From contig JAANDG010000025.1 of assembly GCA_036852015.1 (NCBI GenBank), forward strand, positions 372,001 through 436,000: 64,000 nucleotides of DNA, in the 5' to 3' direction. The translations under genes were made by a program, and so were the position numbers. Below, one piece after another: positions 53,988-64,000 of the stretch. The stretch comes from Pelodera strongyloides (lineage: Eukaryota > Nematoda > Chromadorea > Rhabditida > Rhabditidae). A model generated the notes under the pieces. It worked only from the letters and a program-made list of their open reading frames with translations. It had not been told where the DNA came from and did no database searches. Numbering within the stretch: the first letter of the stretch is position 1; the number at the start of each line of letters is the position of its first letter.

Positions 53988-55105
53988 GCAGCTAGCAGCA
54001 TAATAAGTAGCGGCTGCAACATCGCTAACTCACTCGCTTTCTTCATAGCGCACATACGAGTATTATACCGTTTCTAGTCCTCCGTCGTGTCTATGTAGGT
54101 TGTCGTCGCACAGATCGACCCATATATTAATAACAGATATCCATGCAGATATCGCGCACAAACCATTCTAACGCTATAAACATTACGGAAAATTGCCGCA
54201 CTCTTGCTTATAAATGTTAGAGTATATAGAAACAGCGTTTTGTAGGATTCTTAATGGTGTTTACCATTTTCACAAGTAATATTTAGCGCCGGCAACTAAA
54301 CATCACAATAAGGCTTAGAAACCATTTAGACTTTTTATAAATAACGCCAAGATCTCTATAAAAAATCATCATGACATAAAACCCATAATTCTCATAATAT
54401 GCACTACCTTGTAATAGATCTCATTTATTTACCCCACTACCATTTACCCCACTAACAATAGGCATATCAAGCCCCGTTTATCTAAACACTACCCACTTTA
54501 AAACATTGTGTAAGTGCTTTACAAAGGCCCATCGCTGTGACATAATTACATAACTTAATCAAATAATTAATATTCTAAAAAACGTCTATATCTATGTTGC
54601 GCATATAGACCATAAGACTTTGGCAAAAACGATGCAAACCTTCTATTTATGGTCTAAATGTCGCACTGAGCCTGTGCACGTTTTACCTTTTTCGGGTACT
54701 ATAGATTCGGTGTGATTATCATTTATTACAAATATATATTTATATCAATTTAGTGTTGCGAGTCAACTTAGTCATCGTTTTGTGTTTTGTTTAGTCGTTA
54801 TTCTATTTTAAACTCACGCATTACACATTGCTGTATCGCTCAGTTATTAATATATATATATATATCATATTATATTTTGTTTCGCAAATTGGAGCTGTTT
54901 GAAATTGTCTCTTTTTCACATTGCATATCGCTTTAATGATTCGTTTTATTATTATTATTTTTATTATTATGCTTTTCATTTAATAACTTATTCTAACAAT
55001 GTTCATCACTAGTCTTTTTAGGTGTTACTTGCACGTTCGTGTGTGTGATTTTTTCTTTTTGGTTTTTGTATAGGGTGGAATAAATAAATGTTCCATATAA
55101 ATTAT
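53988..55105 (+). terminator. Long 3' UTR with poly(A) signals
   Basis: After the TGA at 53985-53987 about 1.1 kb of T-rich DNA without dispersed repeats runs to overlapping AATAAA signals at 55079-55084 and 55083-55088. The lack of MITEs here, against their density elsewhere, fits transcribed sequence. An earlier end cannot be excluded. A TA microsatellite lies at about 54848-54866. Confidence 0.5.
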
Positions 55106-57779
55106 TACCATATCATGGCTCAAAAAAAACCAGCTCAACAAAGTTTCGCTTCCTACAAGGTAACATAACAATGAACATGCATTTCAAGTATGTATACAGA
55201 TCTAATTAGTAATTAAACTTTAATCCCCTTATCGAAAATAAGTCCTTCCAACCAATTGTCTAGCAGGAACTTGCTACCACCCGCGCTTACGAACGAAAAA
55301 GTTTGTAACAAAATATGCAAGCCATAAGCTTAGTGAGGTGCGTTATCAATAATTTATTATTGCATAAATGTGGGTGCAAGTTACCCCACGCATTTCCCAT
55401 TACCTATTCCAGCTTGAGTGTTCTATAGACCTATAAACTGGACTAAGATAAAACGATTAATTTACTTTAATGGACAGAAAACTTTGGAATAACTTGTGCA
55501 AAAAATGATGACAAAATAGCAAGTAAGACCGCTCCCGGTTTTCCAACAAAAACAAATGACTACAAGCTTTGTGTTATGAAATGCAAAACTAATGGGATCT
55601 ACTCCGAAGTTATTATAAAAAGCCGCTAATCAAATTTCTGTTTTATATTAGCATGGCCATATTGGGGGTTAACTAGCAAAAATTGGATTAGGAATAACAA
55701 AAAGCATGTAATAGAAAGTTACAGCAAAAAAATTAAAAATAGGTTCTCTTTAAAGGAGCTTTTCTAAAAGTTCATATAATTTTGTTCACCAGTAACGTCG
55801 ATAATAAATAGTGGGTGTATTATAAGACAACTTTTGAACTTCACCTCCCTGCCTACAGTAACACGAACACTTGTTGTAGTACAGGTACTTTTTGTGTCAC
55901 ATTTCTAGTTTGCAGTTTGTACGTTTGTAGTGTCCATATTCGTTATGCACATCAATAAGTCTGTTTCCTACTGTAGATCTCTATTCTTTGGGTCCGCTTC
56001 TATTTATGTCTTCCAACCATTCATTATTCCTGTAGTACTTTATCAATGCTTCTTTTCTCTAAATGCACATTTTGTTCTCCACTGTCAACGTTACATCGAA
56101 TTGCGGCAAAACGCGAAAAGTTCAATAACTCTATTTATTACAATATTATTACATTCCCAAAATAACGCACTCACACTCATTGATACACCGGATAACAAAG
56201 GGGAAAAAGGCACAATTCCGTGAAGACGTTTAGTTTAACAATGTCGAAGTCCAAACTTGTTCTGCGTAGATTTGAAATCAAAGATTCCCGCTCAAACATC
56301 AATAAAATCAATGAAAAATACTCGAATATACGCCGGCTAACCCGGTTTACTACCTACACACGTTAGTATATAGCCTATCTAAAGCGTGCACTCTCTGGTC
56401 TCCCCCAAAACCCTTACTTTCTGAAAAAAAAACATTCCAGGGATTTCTACAACGCTGTTTGTTCATGGCTCTGACCTTGATGAGAAAAACATCAAGTTGA
56501 CAGAGTATTCACCTTCAAGTGACAACATCCATATGGAATAGAGCATAATCCTTTAAAGCGGTGCGACATGTGGTTTGGCAAGTCTACTAGCAAATTTGGC
56601 ACATAATGGAGCACAGCACATAAAACCACATGTCATATCACTTTAAAAATTAGCAAATCTCCTGGATGCTGTCATAAATCGGTCTGCAACGAATAAAGGA
56701 CAGACTTCTTTAGGCGGGGGAACACGCGCAAAAATCAACGGGAAGTTACTTAAATTACCCTGCGGCTGGGACACAAGGAGGATACGACGTCACCAAGGTA
56801 TTCTATGACAGACGAGCCTCTGCCATCAAAGAACGCACGATGATGTTACGCTCGTACGGTACGCCGTAACTCCCATCAGAAGCTATTTGAGCGCCGACGA
56901 GGCGACCGTGTAGAGACCAGAGGCTCAGCGTGACGCGACTCCTGAGAATAGATATATCAATACAATGAACACAATCAAAATATAGTACATTCTGAAACAT
57001 ATATAGGAACCTGCGTTCCCATGTATTATGTGCAAACTTTGTTCAATTCTGTACCGGAAGTGCACAACATTTTTGTATGGAACGGCAGTTGTCCAGATAC
57101 CATGCGTTTCAAAAACCAGAACTTATATCACTTTAAAAAGAAACACTTATTAACATCATACTTTCCTTATTCCTTTCCTTATGTTTAGCGAGAAGTTATT
57201 TTCCATGTTCAAATTTGACATCTTCCCCCTTTCCACCCCAATTTTTAGCCCAAAAGTTAATGAGAAAAAAAAGAAAAATGTTCTTCTGTTCTTCTTACAA
57301 AGATGATTCGCTTTCTTAATCCGCTGACGAATTTCTGTTCGAGAAAACACAAAAAGGAAAAGCGGCTTCTTTGTGAAAAGTCAAAAATTTACTTGGTGAA
57401 AGGGGCTACGCACCTTCAATAGGACCATAACACATAGAGCAGGCAAAGAATACAGTGGCCCAGTAAACAACATCAAATATCATTCCACAACTTATTAACA
57501 CTTTACAAAACTACTCAAATGTGAAAAATGGGGTCCAAAAGTCAAGAATACCGTAGTTACGTTAACTATAAAGGAAATTCAGATGAAAACAAATTTGCTA
57601 AACCTTGTGAAAAAAAGAACTAAAACATATGGACGGATGGGGCTAATCAACTTTTGGCATATATGCGAATAACAGCGTATAATTACTTTGCAAGGCAGCT
57701 GTTTGCGTTTTTATATAATTGCGCTCATAATATAAACAACATGATGACATCAGAAAAAGTTTTACAGCGGAGGGTTAGG
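55106..57779. other. Gene-poor spacer
   Basis: Contains two family B elements (56553 and about 57010-57137). Frames such as 55930-56223 are T-rich without protein features. 56700-56960 is GC-richer but shows nothing recognisable. Confidence 0.4.
56553..56646. repeat. Complete short CACGTGG-family element, 94 bp
   Basis: TTAAAGCGGTGCGACATGTGG at the left and CCACATGTCATATCACTTTAA at the right, with TTTGGCACATAATGGAGCAC inside. Both TTAA ends are present. Confidence 0.88.
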
Positions 57780-57950
57780 TTAAAGCGAAATGCTAGCCTC
57801 TTTGGAAAATTTGCATATGATGCGCAAATCCTATGTATCCTATGCTAATTTTGTATGATTGCCATTGACGACCGTACAAAATTAGCATAGGATACATAGG
57901 ATTTGCTTATCATATGCAAATTTTCCAAAGGGGCTAGCATTTCGCTTTAA
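57780..57950. repeat. 171-bp palindrome, family C, copy 5
   Basis: TTAAAGCGAAATGCTAGCC to its mirror. The left arm has GATGCGCAAATCC where the right arm keeps CTTATCATATG, so one of two TGATAA sites is mutated. Centre GATTGCCATTGACGACCG. Confidence 0.94.
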
Positions 57951-59094
57951 GCAAATTGTGCTCGAAGTCCAAAACTGTGAGTTATAGCTACGGAAGAGTT
58001 CACATCGCACACGTTAAAACCCCAACCTCCCGGCTAAAAGAATCCACCAGAAACTACGCTACGGTTTTCAATTCTAATATCCACAAATAAGTAAAATACA
58101 ACCTATTCCGTCATGTCAAAACAATGCTAATTTCGTAACGCCTAAACAGCTTATCTTTATCTCAGTAAATCCGAAATTCCGAAGATCAGCGATTTATTGT
58201 TAATAATATCAACTTAAACCGACCATACCACGAAGGCGTAATCAGCTAAGTAATAAGCTTATTCGCATATTCTAATGCCTAAATGCGTTTTTAACAAGGT
58301 GACCCAAAAGTACATGCAAAAGCAAAATATGTAAGCACAAATCGCATTAAGTTTAAGTAAGAACAAAACCTCTTAATGGCGATATGCAACCTAATCCAAA
58401 ACTCAACAAATTCCAAATTTAAACCAAACGTGACGACCTCCCCCTAAGGTTTAGTGAACAAAAAAACAAGATAAAATGGACTTGAATTTCATCCAAAAAT
58501 AATTTTAAACAAACACAAAGAACCAGCGTTTTGTTTCTTTTTTACGACATCGTGAGGCGTCACAGAAATCCAAAAAGCTTGTAACAAAAAAAACATAGTT
58601 TACCAACAATTTCTTCTTAATTTATTCTAAATGAAGGGTGCAAAACCATTAAAACCATTAAAATCATTAAACCATTAAAAGTACCAAAATATATATATTC
58701 AATGTATAGTTAATGAAGGCAATCAGTTTGTATTCACCGACTTGGTGTACTGTAATCAAGATGCGCAATTTGCATTCATTCATCAAATGAACTCTTTTTC
58801 TTTTTCACAAATAAATAAAAGTAATTTTAAATTTCAATTAAGGTACAAAAAAGCCATCCCACCCCCTCTCATTAGAGAAGAGAACAACAAAAAAAAATTA
58901 AAGCTAAAATCATTCGAAACCTAAAAAATGCACGGAACCAAGGCGGCACGCTATGTTAACTCATTCAATGCTTCTAGGTAGGATTCTATAAAACATATTT
59001 GAGTAGCATCGGAGGGGTCAACAAGGCGGGACAAAGGGTGCGCCGCGCACAAATAGCCCGCTAAGTTCAGGAGGCAATCATACCGCGCTCACTT
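57951..59094. other. Spacer, no gene supported
   Basis: AT-rich with AACCATTAAA short tandem units near 58647-58680. No gene or family repeat recognised. Confidence 0.45.
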
Positions 59095-59208
59095 GATTAA
59101 CCTTAACTAATGATGAACCTTAACTAAAGATTAACCTTAACTAATCATTAACCTTAACTAATCATTAACCTTAACTAACGGATAACCATACTAATGGTTA
59201 ACCTTATT
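59095..59208 (+). repeat. Minisatellite of TTAACCTTAACTAATCA units
   Basis: About six units of 16-19 bases, each holding AACCTTAACTAA, with small spacer differences (TGATG, AGA, TCA, CGG). Confidence 0.85.
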
Positions 59209-59639
59209 GTTAGCTAATTGCGCTGAAAGTGTACAAATTAAGCACATACCATGACTTTAGCCACTCCAGAGATTTGGCTTAAATATCTACACCTAATTCT
59301 TTTTTTTAATATTTTACATTTGTAAGACAAATCCGTATCCTCTTCCTTCCACTGTTTCACAACTCACGAAAAGTTAATTAGTGCAAGAAAACGAAAGTTA
59401 AAGCTCTTGGTTCTTACGAAAAGCTCGTCTTACTTGGGTAAGCCGGTTAAATGCGCCACCTCCACACATACACACAAATGATGTTCAAATCTTGAATAAT
59501 CCTACACTAGTCTATTATAGTATCTTCCTCAGCGATTACTTCAACTAGTCGGCTTATCATTAGCTTAACAAGCAGATTTGTGCACTAAAAGTGCACATAC
59601 GGAATATTTTTGTGTTTTCAATAATATGTGCGGTTTATC

Positions 59640-60072
59640 TATAAAATAAAAAGATTTCTACTTGCATAAAATTTCGGAATTTGGTTATTGAAATTTAGCT
59701 CATCGAAATATGCAATTTTGACATACCAGGGGCCCAATTGACATCTCATTATATAAAGGAGAAGAGTTTGCTTTTTGTTTGTGTGAACGAAACGGAATTT
59801 TGGCGTTTGGTACAAATAGTCCCTTTTCGCCACTCTTCAAAACAAGCAGTCGATTTTATTAAATAAACTTGGAAGATACGTTTCAGACGTTTCATATAAA
59901 TATCAGTGGTTTCTTATAAATATGCAGTATGATCATTTTAGTAGGATCGCTTGGGTAGTCGCCTCAGGCGGTGATCAACTTGGAAGATACGTTTCAGATG
60001 TTTCATATAAGTATGCTGTATGATCATTTTAGTAGGATCGCCTGAGTAGTCGCCTCAGCTCAGGCGGCGATA
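59640..60072 (+). repeat. Family K-related repeat with a 111-bp internal tandem
   Basis: 59866-59976 and 59977-60072 are direct copies (AACTTGGAAGATACGTTTCA, GTATGATCATTTTAGTAGG) and each ends in AGTCGCCTCAGGCGG-type sequence, the terminal block of family K. The second has an extra CTCAG insert. Upstream, CTCATTATATAAAGGAGAAG resembles the family's TATA-containing start. Confidence 0.7.
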
Positions 60073-60975
60073 TTCGTCTGGTACACAATAAAACATTACG
60101 TTATATTATTACTTGCAAGATTATAGTTTGGGGAAAAGTAAGGAAAAAAAGCACACCCTTTGTGTGATAAGGAACTAAGACAGTCTTGATTAGTCACAGA
60201 AACTTACGCCCTGAAACCAGGTCAATTTTCTAGGCTCATCACAAAAACATCCGGACTTAAAATTTGCAAAACAGAGAGTATTCTTTACTATTGTTTATTA
60301 AAAACATCTTGCTAATAATAAGTATTATTAATAAAATAATGTAACAATAGAGTTAGCTGTGTAAATCAGCTCCTATGCGGAACCAGTGGAAAGCAAGCTA
60401 GCAAAAGCCACCCAACTTGGAATACTTACAGCAAATAGTAGCAGTTAATAGAGTAGATGTTAGTTTCAGTTTCACAAACAACCTCGAACTTAGACCCAAG
60501 TAGGCAGCTGTCACTCTTGTATCAGTTAGCTTACGAAGTCCTTACTTTATAATACGTCGATTGTTGATTTTATACTTGTATATGTTTTGTGGTTGTTATT
60601 AAGAAAGCTTTAAACAACTACCACTATCTTGCCCCTACCAAGCACCCCAAAATAACTACAATGCCTATTTATAACCAACTAAAAGCACGTAATATTTGCT
60701 ACTTCTCATTACCCAATCAAATGCTCTTTCATAGTGCAAACAAGCTCGAAAATGACCAAATCGCCCAGTTTACCAATTCTAATATCACCTGTTTTTCATA
60801 CACAAACATGATATAAAATGCTAGTACGCCACAGAATTCACGACGTGACGACCTATGCATTACAACCAGAAGTAGAGAAACGGAAAACATGTGAAAAACT
60901 CAAAAGGTGACCTTTATTTTCAGGCGTTCCATGGGCAAATACTAGCAGTTTTTTTTGAAGAGAGCAGATTTGGTT
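60073..60975. other. Spacer, nothing supported
   Basis: AT-rich DNA. An open stretch at 60589-60816 has no splice signals or recognisable sequence. Confidence 0.45.
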
Positions 60976-61459
60976 TTAAAGGGATAGGTTCATCTCAAAT
61001 CACCTCTCCTTTTATTGTTTTTATTGATAATAGCACAACTATCATTCACGATGAAAATTAAATCAATCACAAAACAATACGCCTCGCAGAAGAAGCTTCC
61101 GTTATTGGAAGCTAGGTGATCGGAAGCCAAAATCTAAACGCAAACACTAATACCGTACAAAGATCGTGCGGGCCAATGGCAATTAGCCAAGTTACAAACT
61201 ACACTCGGCAGGTCATTATTTTCCGTGTGGGTATCATTTAATTTGCTCTTGGCTAATTGCCATTAGCCCGCTAGAGCTGTGTACGGTATTAGTTTTTGAG
61301 TTTAGATTTTGGCTTCCGATCAACTAGCTTCCAATAAAGGAAGCTTCTTCTGCGAGGCGTACTGTTCTGTGATTGATTTAATTTTCATTGTGAATGGTGT
61401 TTGTGCTATTATCAATAAAAACAATAAAAAGAGAGGTGATTTGAGATGAATCCCTTTAA
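60976..61459. repeat. Fold-back TTAA element, 484 bp (family I)
   Basis: TTAAAGGGATAGGTTCATCTC mirrors GAGATGAATCCCTTTAA at the right. The arms pair over about 200 bp (GAAGAAGCTTCC, GGCTAATTGCCATT, ACGGTATTAGT with their complements), leaving a small unpaired centre. The termini place it with families D and G. Confidence 0.92.
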
Positions 61460-61984
61460 GTAAAAAATAATTGCATCTTATAAGGTTTCGGGACTTTGTA
61501 TCGTTCAAGATCGACAGAACCTCGAAGCAATCAAGACTACATATTACAGATTGAGATGAAAATAGGTCCAATTTAGATCTTCAAAGGCTTCCGACGACCT
61601 AATACACAAGTCAAGACCCACATCTATGATTTACATAAAAACACACACATACTACACACAACTGCACTAAAACACACACGCACCCAGATACGCATACGCA
61701 AACGCATACGCACGCACGCACCCAAGTACAGTAACCCCACAGACACTACTAGAACTTTTCGATTTCGTTGGACAACGTCAAAAGTACGCGAATACTTATG
61801 AATGCCAGCATTTCACGCTTAAGCGCTTCAAATCGCAGGAATAGAAATAGGAAGTTCGAAATACACTTAGGCACATAAAACGGAAACGAACAACAAAAAG
61901 GTACTTCATCTGAGTTACAAATACCTATTTTCATAAACAGTAGGGCGTGTTTTAACATGGCACCGGGCCATTTTATGTTCACGT
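61460..61984. other. Spacer with CA-rich tract
   Basis: 61630-61735 is rich in ACACAC, GCATACGC and CACGCACGC units. No gene supported. Confidence 0.5.
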
Positions 61985-62236
61985 AATCTTCTTATTATAT
62001 AAAAGAGTAACTGTAGCGTAATTTGCATACCGATGTGCGTTACGGAAAAGCAAATTTCGTGTTCGGGTATAAAAAGGCTTTCGCAGCTCAGTATCGAAGT
62101 ATGCATATGCAATCGTTTCCTATTATGTGAAGTTTTTATGATACGTTTGAAGCTTTGTATGTAAGTATGCCCATGTTAAACCAATCACATTTCCATGTAA
62201 GTCGGCCCATTGTCAGGCGGCGTGAGCCGATTGGTA
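61985..62236 (+). repeat. Family K repeat, the most complete simple copy
   Basis: TTATTATATAAAAGAGTAAC, GTAATTTGCATACCGATG, TGCGTTACGG, GTTCGGGTATAAAAAGG, TTTCGCAGCTCAG, TATGCATATGCAATCG, AACCAATCACATTTCC, then GTCAGGCGGCGTGAGCCGAT. Two TATAAAA words lie about 75 bases apart. Confidence 0.88.
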
Positions 62237-62330
62237 AATAAGCACTGGATCCTGGCAGGTAGCCATCCCACTTGTGAGAGTTTCCTTTGTTAATACTAGT
62301 ATTCTATATTCTATACTCTCTTATTTTGTT

Positions 62331-62427
62331 GTTTGTTTGTTTGTTTGTTTGTTTGTTTGTTCGTTCGTTTATTTGTTTGTTTGTTTGTTTTTTGTTTGTT
62401 TGTTTGTTTGCTTGCTGGTTGGTTGGT
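62331..62427 (+). repeat. (GTTT)n microsatellite
   Basis: About 24 GTTT units with a few GTTC, ATTT and TTTT interruptions, trailing into GCTT and GGTT. Any long open frame across it is an artefact of the repeat. Confidence 0.95.
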
Positions 62428-64000
62428 ATGTTAATAAAGATTCATAAAGATTCGCTGATTCCTAGTTGATTTAGTGAGACATATTAAACTCGTTATTGTG
62501 GTTCAAGCGCATATCCAAGAGTTTATTGTATCATATTGAAATACTACGGCCGAAGTCAATATGAGCACACACAGGTACGCGCCTTCAAGTACGACTTCCG
62601 TGAAACTACCTTGATTGATACATTGTTGCAGTACTACTCTAACTATACTAAACTGCGCGAATCATAAATTTGAATAACAAAGATCTGACTGATGTTTGCT
62701 GGTAAAAGTAATGCACCAAATTTAGGTACACTTTCGAACGTCACAATTGAGTAACTCTTTTAGAAAACTTTGATATATGATATTACTTATATGGATGAAT
62801 AATGTGTATGATAAAGAGATGTAAGGAGTAGCTGATTAACTTTTTACGTTGAATTATCTAAGTTTCACCCCGTTTAGGAACGTGGTCTCTTTCCTGAGCG
62901 AAGTCAGAATCACATGCTCACGTTACTAATGAGTAATCACCTACTTTTGTTATTAAATGTACAAAAAATTCCCAAAATCGCTTATTTAATAAATTAGTAA
63001 CCCAAATTCTAATCTTATCATTACATCACAATGGGGCTAAAACTCCTCGTTTTTGCTTAGTTTCTATGAATGCGGATTACACGAGTTATTATATTCTAGG
63101 ACCGCTTTTTTGGCCTTTTTGTCTACGTGGAAAAAAGAAGCGTTTATATTCATTTATGACTAAATGTACGCTTTCGCCAATACCGTATTTTGTATATGGA
63201 ATACCAGGCGGCTAAACGTTCCGTTATCTAAATAAGGTTTCATTTTTATATGAAACTCCCGAAAATCGTCCAATATTTAGGTAATAACACACGAAAATGC
63301 ATACTTTGAAGACGCAGGAAAATCGACTTACTTATACGAAACCGCTGAAACGTATATTTTCGTAACGTGCATCCTCACAAATAGACTTTGTTCTTTTATA
63401 GTATAGTATAGGATGACCTGATCTGATTCGAAAATGTTACTTCAAAAGGGCAAACAGTTTAGAAAGAATTGTCAGTATTTTCACAAATAAAACTACTAAA
63501 GTAGGGTAAAGTGCAACTTACTTCTTACAACGTCCCACATTTCTTACTGTAGCTGTTAAATAATATTTACCGTAATGAAGTGCAACTTATACGCTTATTT
63601 TTGGCGACTTACTTTATATCCTAAGCTCTAGAGTTTCGCTAATACCTCCGAATTCAAATTTCAAGCACAGTAAATTCCTCGAACACATTTCTGATCCTCT
63701 TACAATAACCTATACAACTTAGACTCAGGCGTAAACTATACACCCAGACACGACTTACACTTTGAAGAGTTCAACAGCAGGTCGTCAACAAAAAACAAGC
63801 GTGTCAGGCAACCACAGTAGTAATACCCTCTACTTTTGTCATCGTCAGCATCATACGCCACTCGACTTAACCCCCACTGTTTAAGTAAATAGTCTCAAGT
63901 CTCAAGTATGTAGTTAGATTGTGTCTCAGGTACTAAATGGTACTAAAAACCACTGACAAAAGCCTGGGAGCAAAACAATTGACTATGTCACTGATCTCCT
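62428..64000. other. Right-end spacer, no gene supported
   Basis: AT-rich DNA without long frames on either strand. The word AGTGCAACTTA recurs near 63510 and 63581. No family repeat is recognised. Confidence 0.5.

Noticed and set aside
59095..59208. A CRISPR-like array
   Set aside because: The units are nearly contiguous with spacers of 3-5 bases, and the genome is eukaryotic; it is a minisatellite.
62287..62469. Valine/cysteine/leucine-rich frame
   Set aside because: It is a translation of the (GTTT)n microsatellite.

Overview
The window is nuclear DNA of a nematode, most likely a Caenorhabditis-type rhabditid. The evidence is two interstitial tracts of the nematode telomere unit TTAGGC, short exons joined by GT-AG introns with TTTCAG acceptors, an acceptor just upstream of a start codon (spliced-leader style), and AT-rich spacers full of palindromic repeats with TTAA ends. 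There are no operons of the bacterial kind, no rRNA genes and no convincing functional tRNA gene.

Genes. The left quarter (2512-17146, + strand) is one 16-exon gene encoding a 535-residue secreted or membrane-anchored FAM151/menorin-family protein. I rebuilt it exon by exon; every junction keeps phase, and the domain landmarks fall in the family order. A second good gene (53305-53987, +, three exons) encodes a 149-residue secreted six-cysteine protein with a Ly6/three-finger-like C-x4-C-N end, behind a TATA box and with a long 3' region. Two minus-strand genes are supported less well: an unrecognised gene at 27524-28421 (two good exons, one weaker) and a terminal exon at 21527-21709 that has a truncated tandem copy at 20094-20276. 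Several shorter coding candidates (22220-22324, 46362-46671, 47773-47961, 51380-51604) are listed at low confidence.

Repeats. Most of the remaining DNA is miniature inverted-repeat or fully palindromic elements. At least nine families differ inside but share the same boundary, TTAA followed by AGCG or AGGG and its mirror image. They include a 14-copy CCGGCCGG family, a CACGTGG family, a near-perfect 171-bp palindrome with paired TGATAA sites, and long fold-backs of 400-480 bp. No transposase for them is encoded here. The duplicated segment at 19.4-21.7 kb gives a natural before/after comparison: one copy keeps an empty TTTAA site where the other carries a 473-bp fold-back insertion. Other repeats are a Harbinger-like element at 7756-8185, a TATA-containing family with a GCCTCAGGC motif (six copies), a three-copy 120-bp family, a 379-bp tandem duplication at 38381-39138, a 75-A homopolymer, and a GC-rich GAGCCG element.

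Layout: 1-2.5 kb upstream spacer; 2.5-17.1 kb FAM151 gene with repeat-filled introns; 17.6-26.9 kb repeats, the duplicated exon and fold-backs; 27.5-28.4 kb minus-strand gene; 28.4-53 kb gene-poor repeat territory with weak candidates; 53.1-55.1 kb six-cysteine secreted gene; 55.1-64 kb gene-poor spacer with palindromes and microsatellites.
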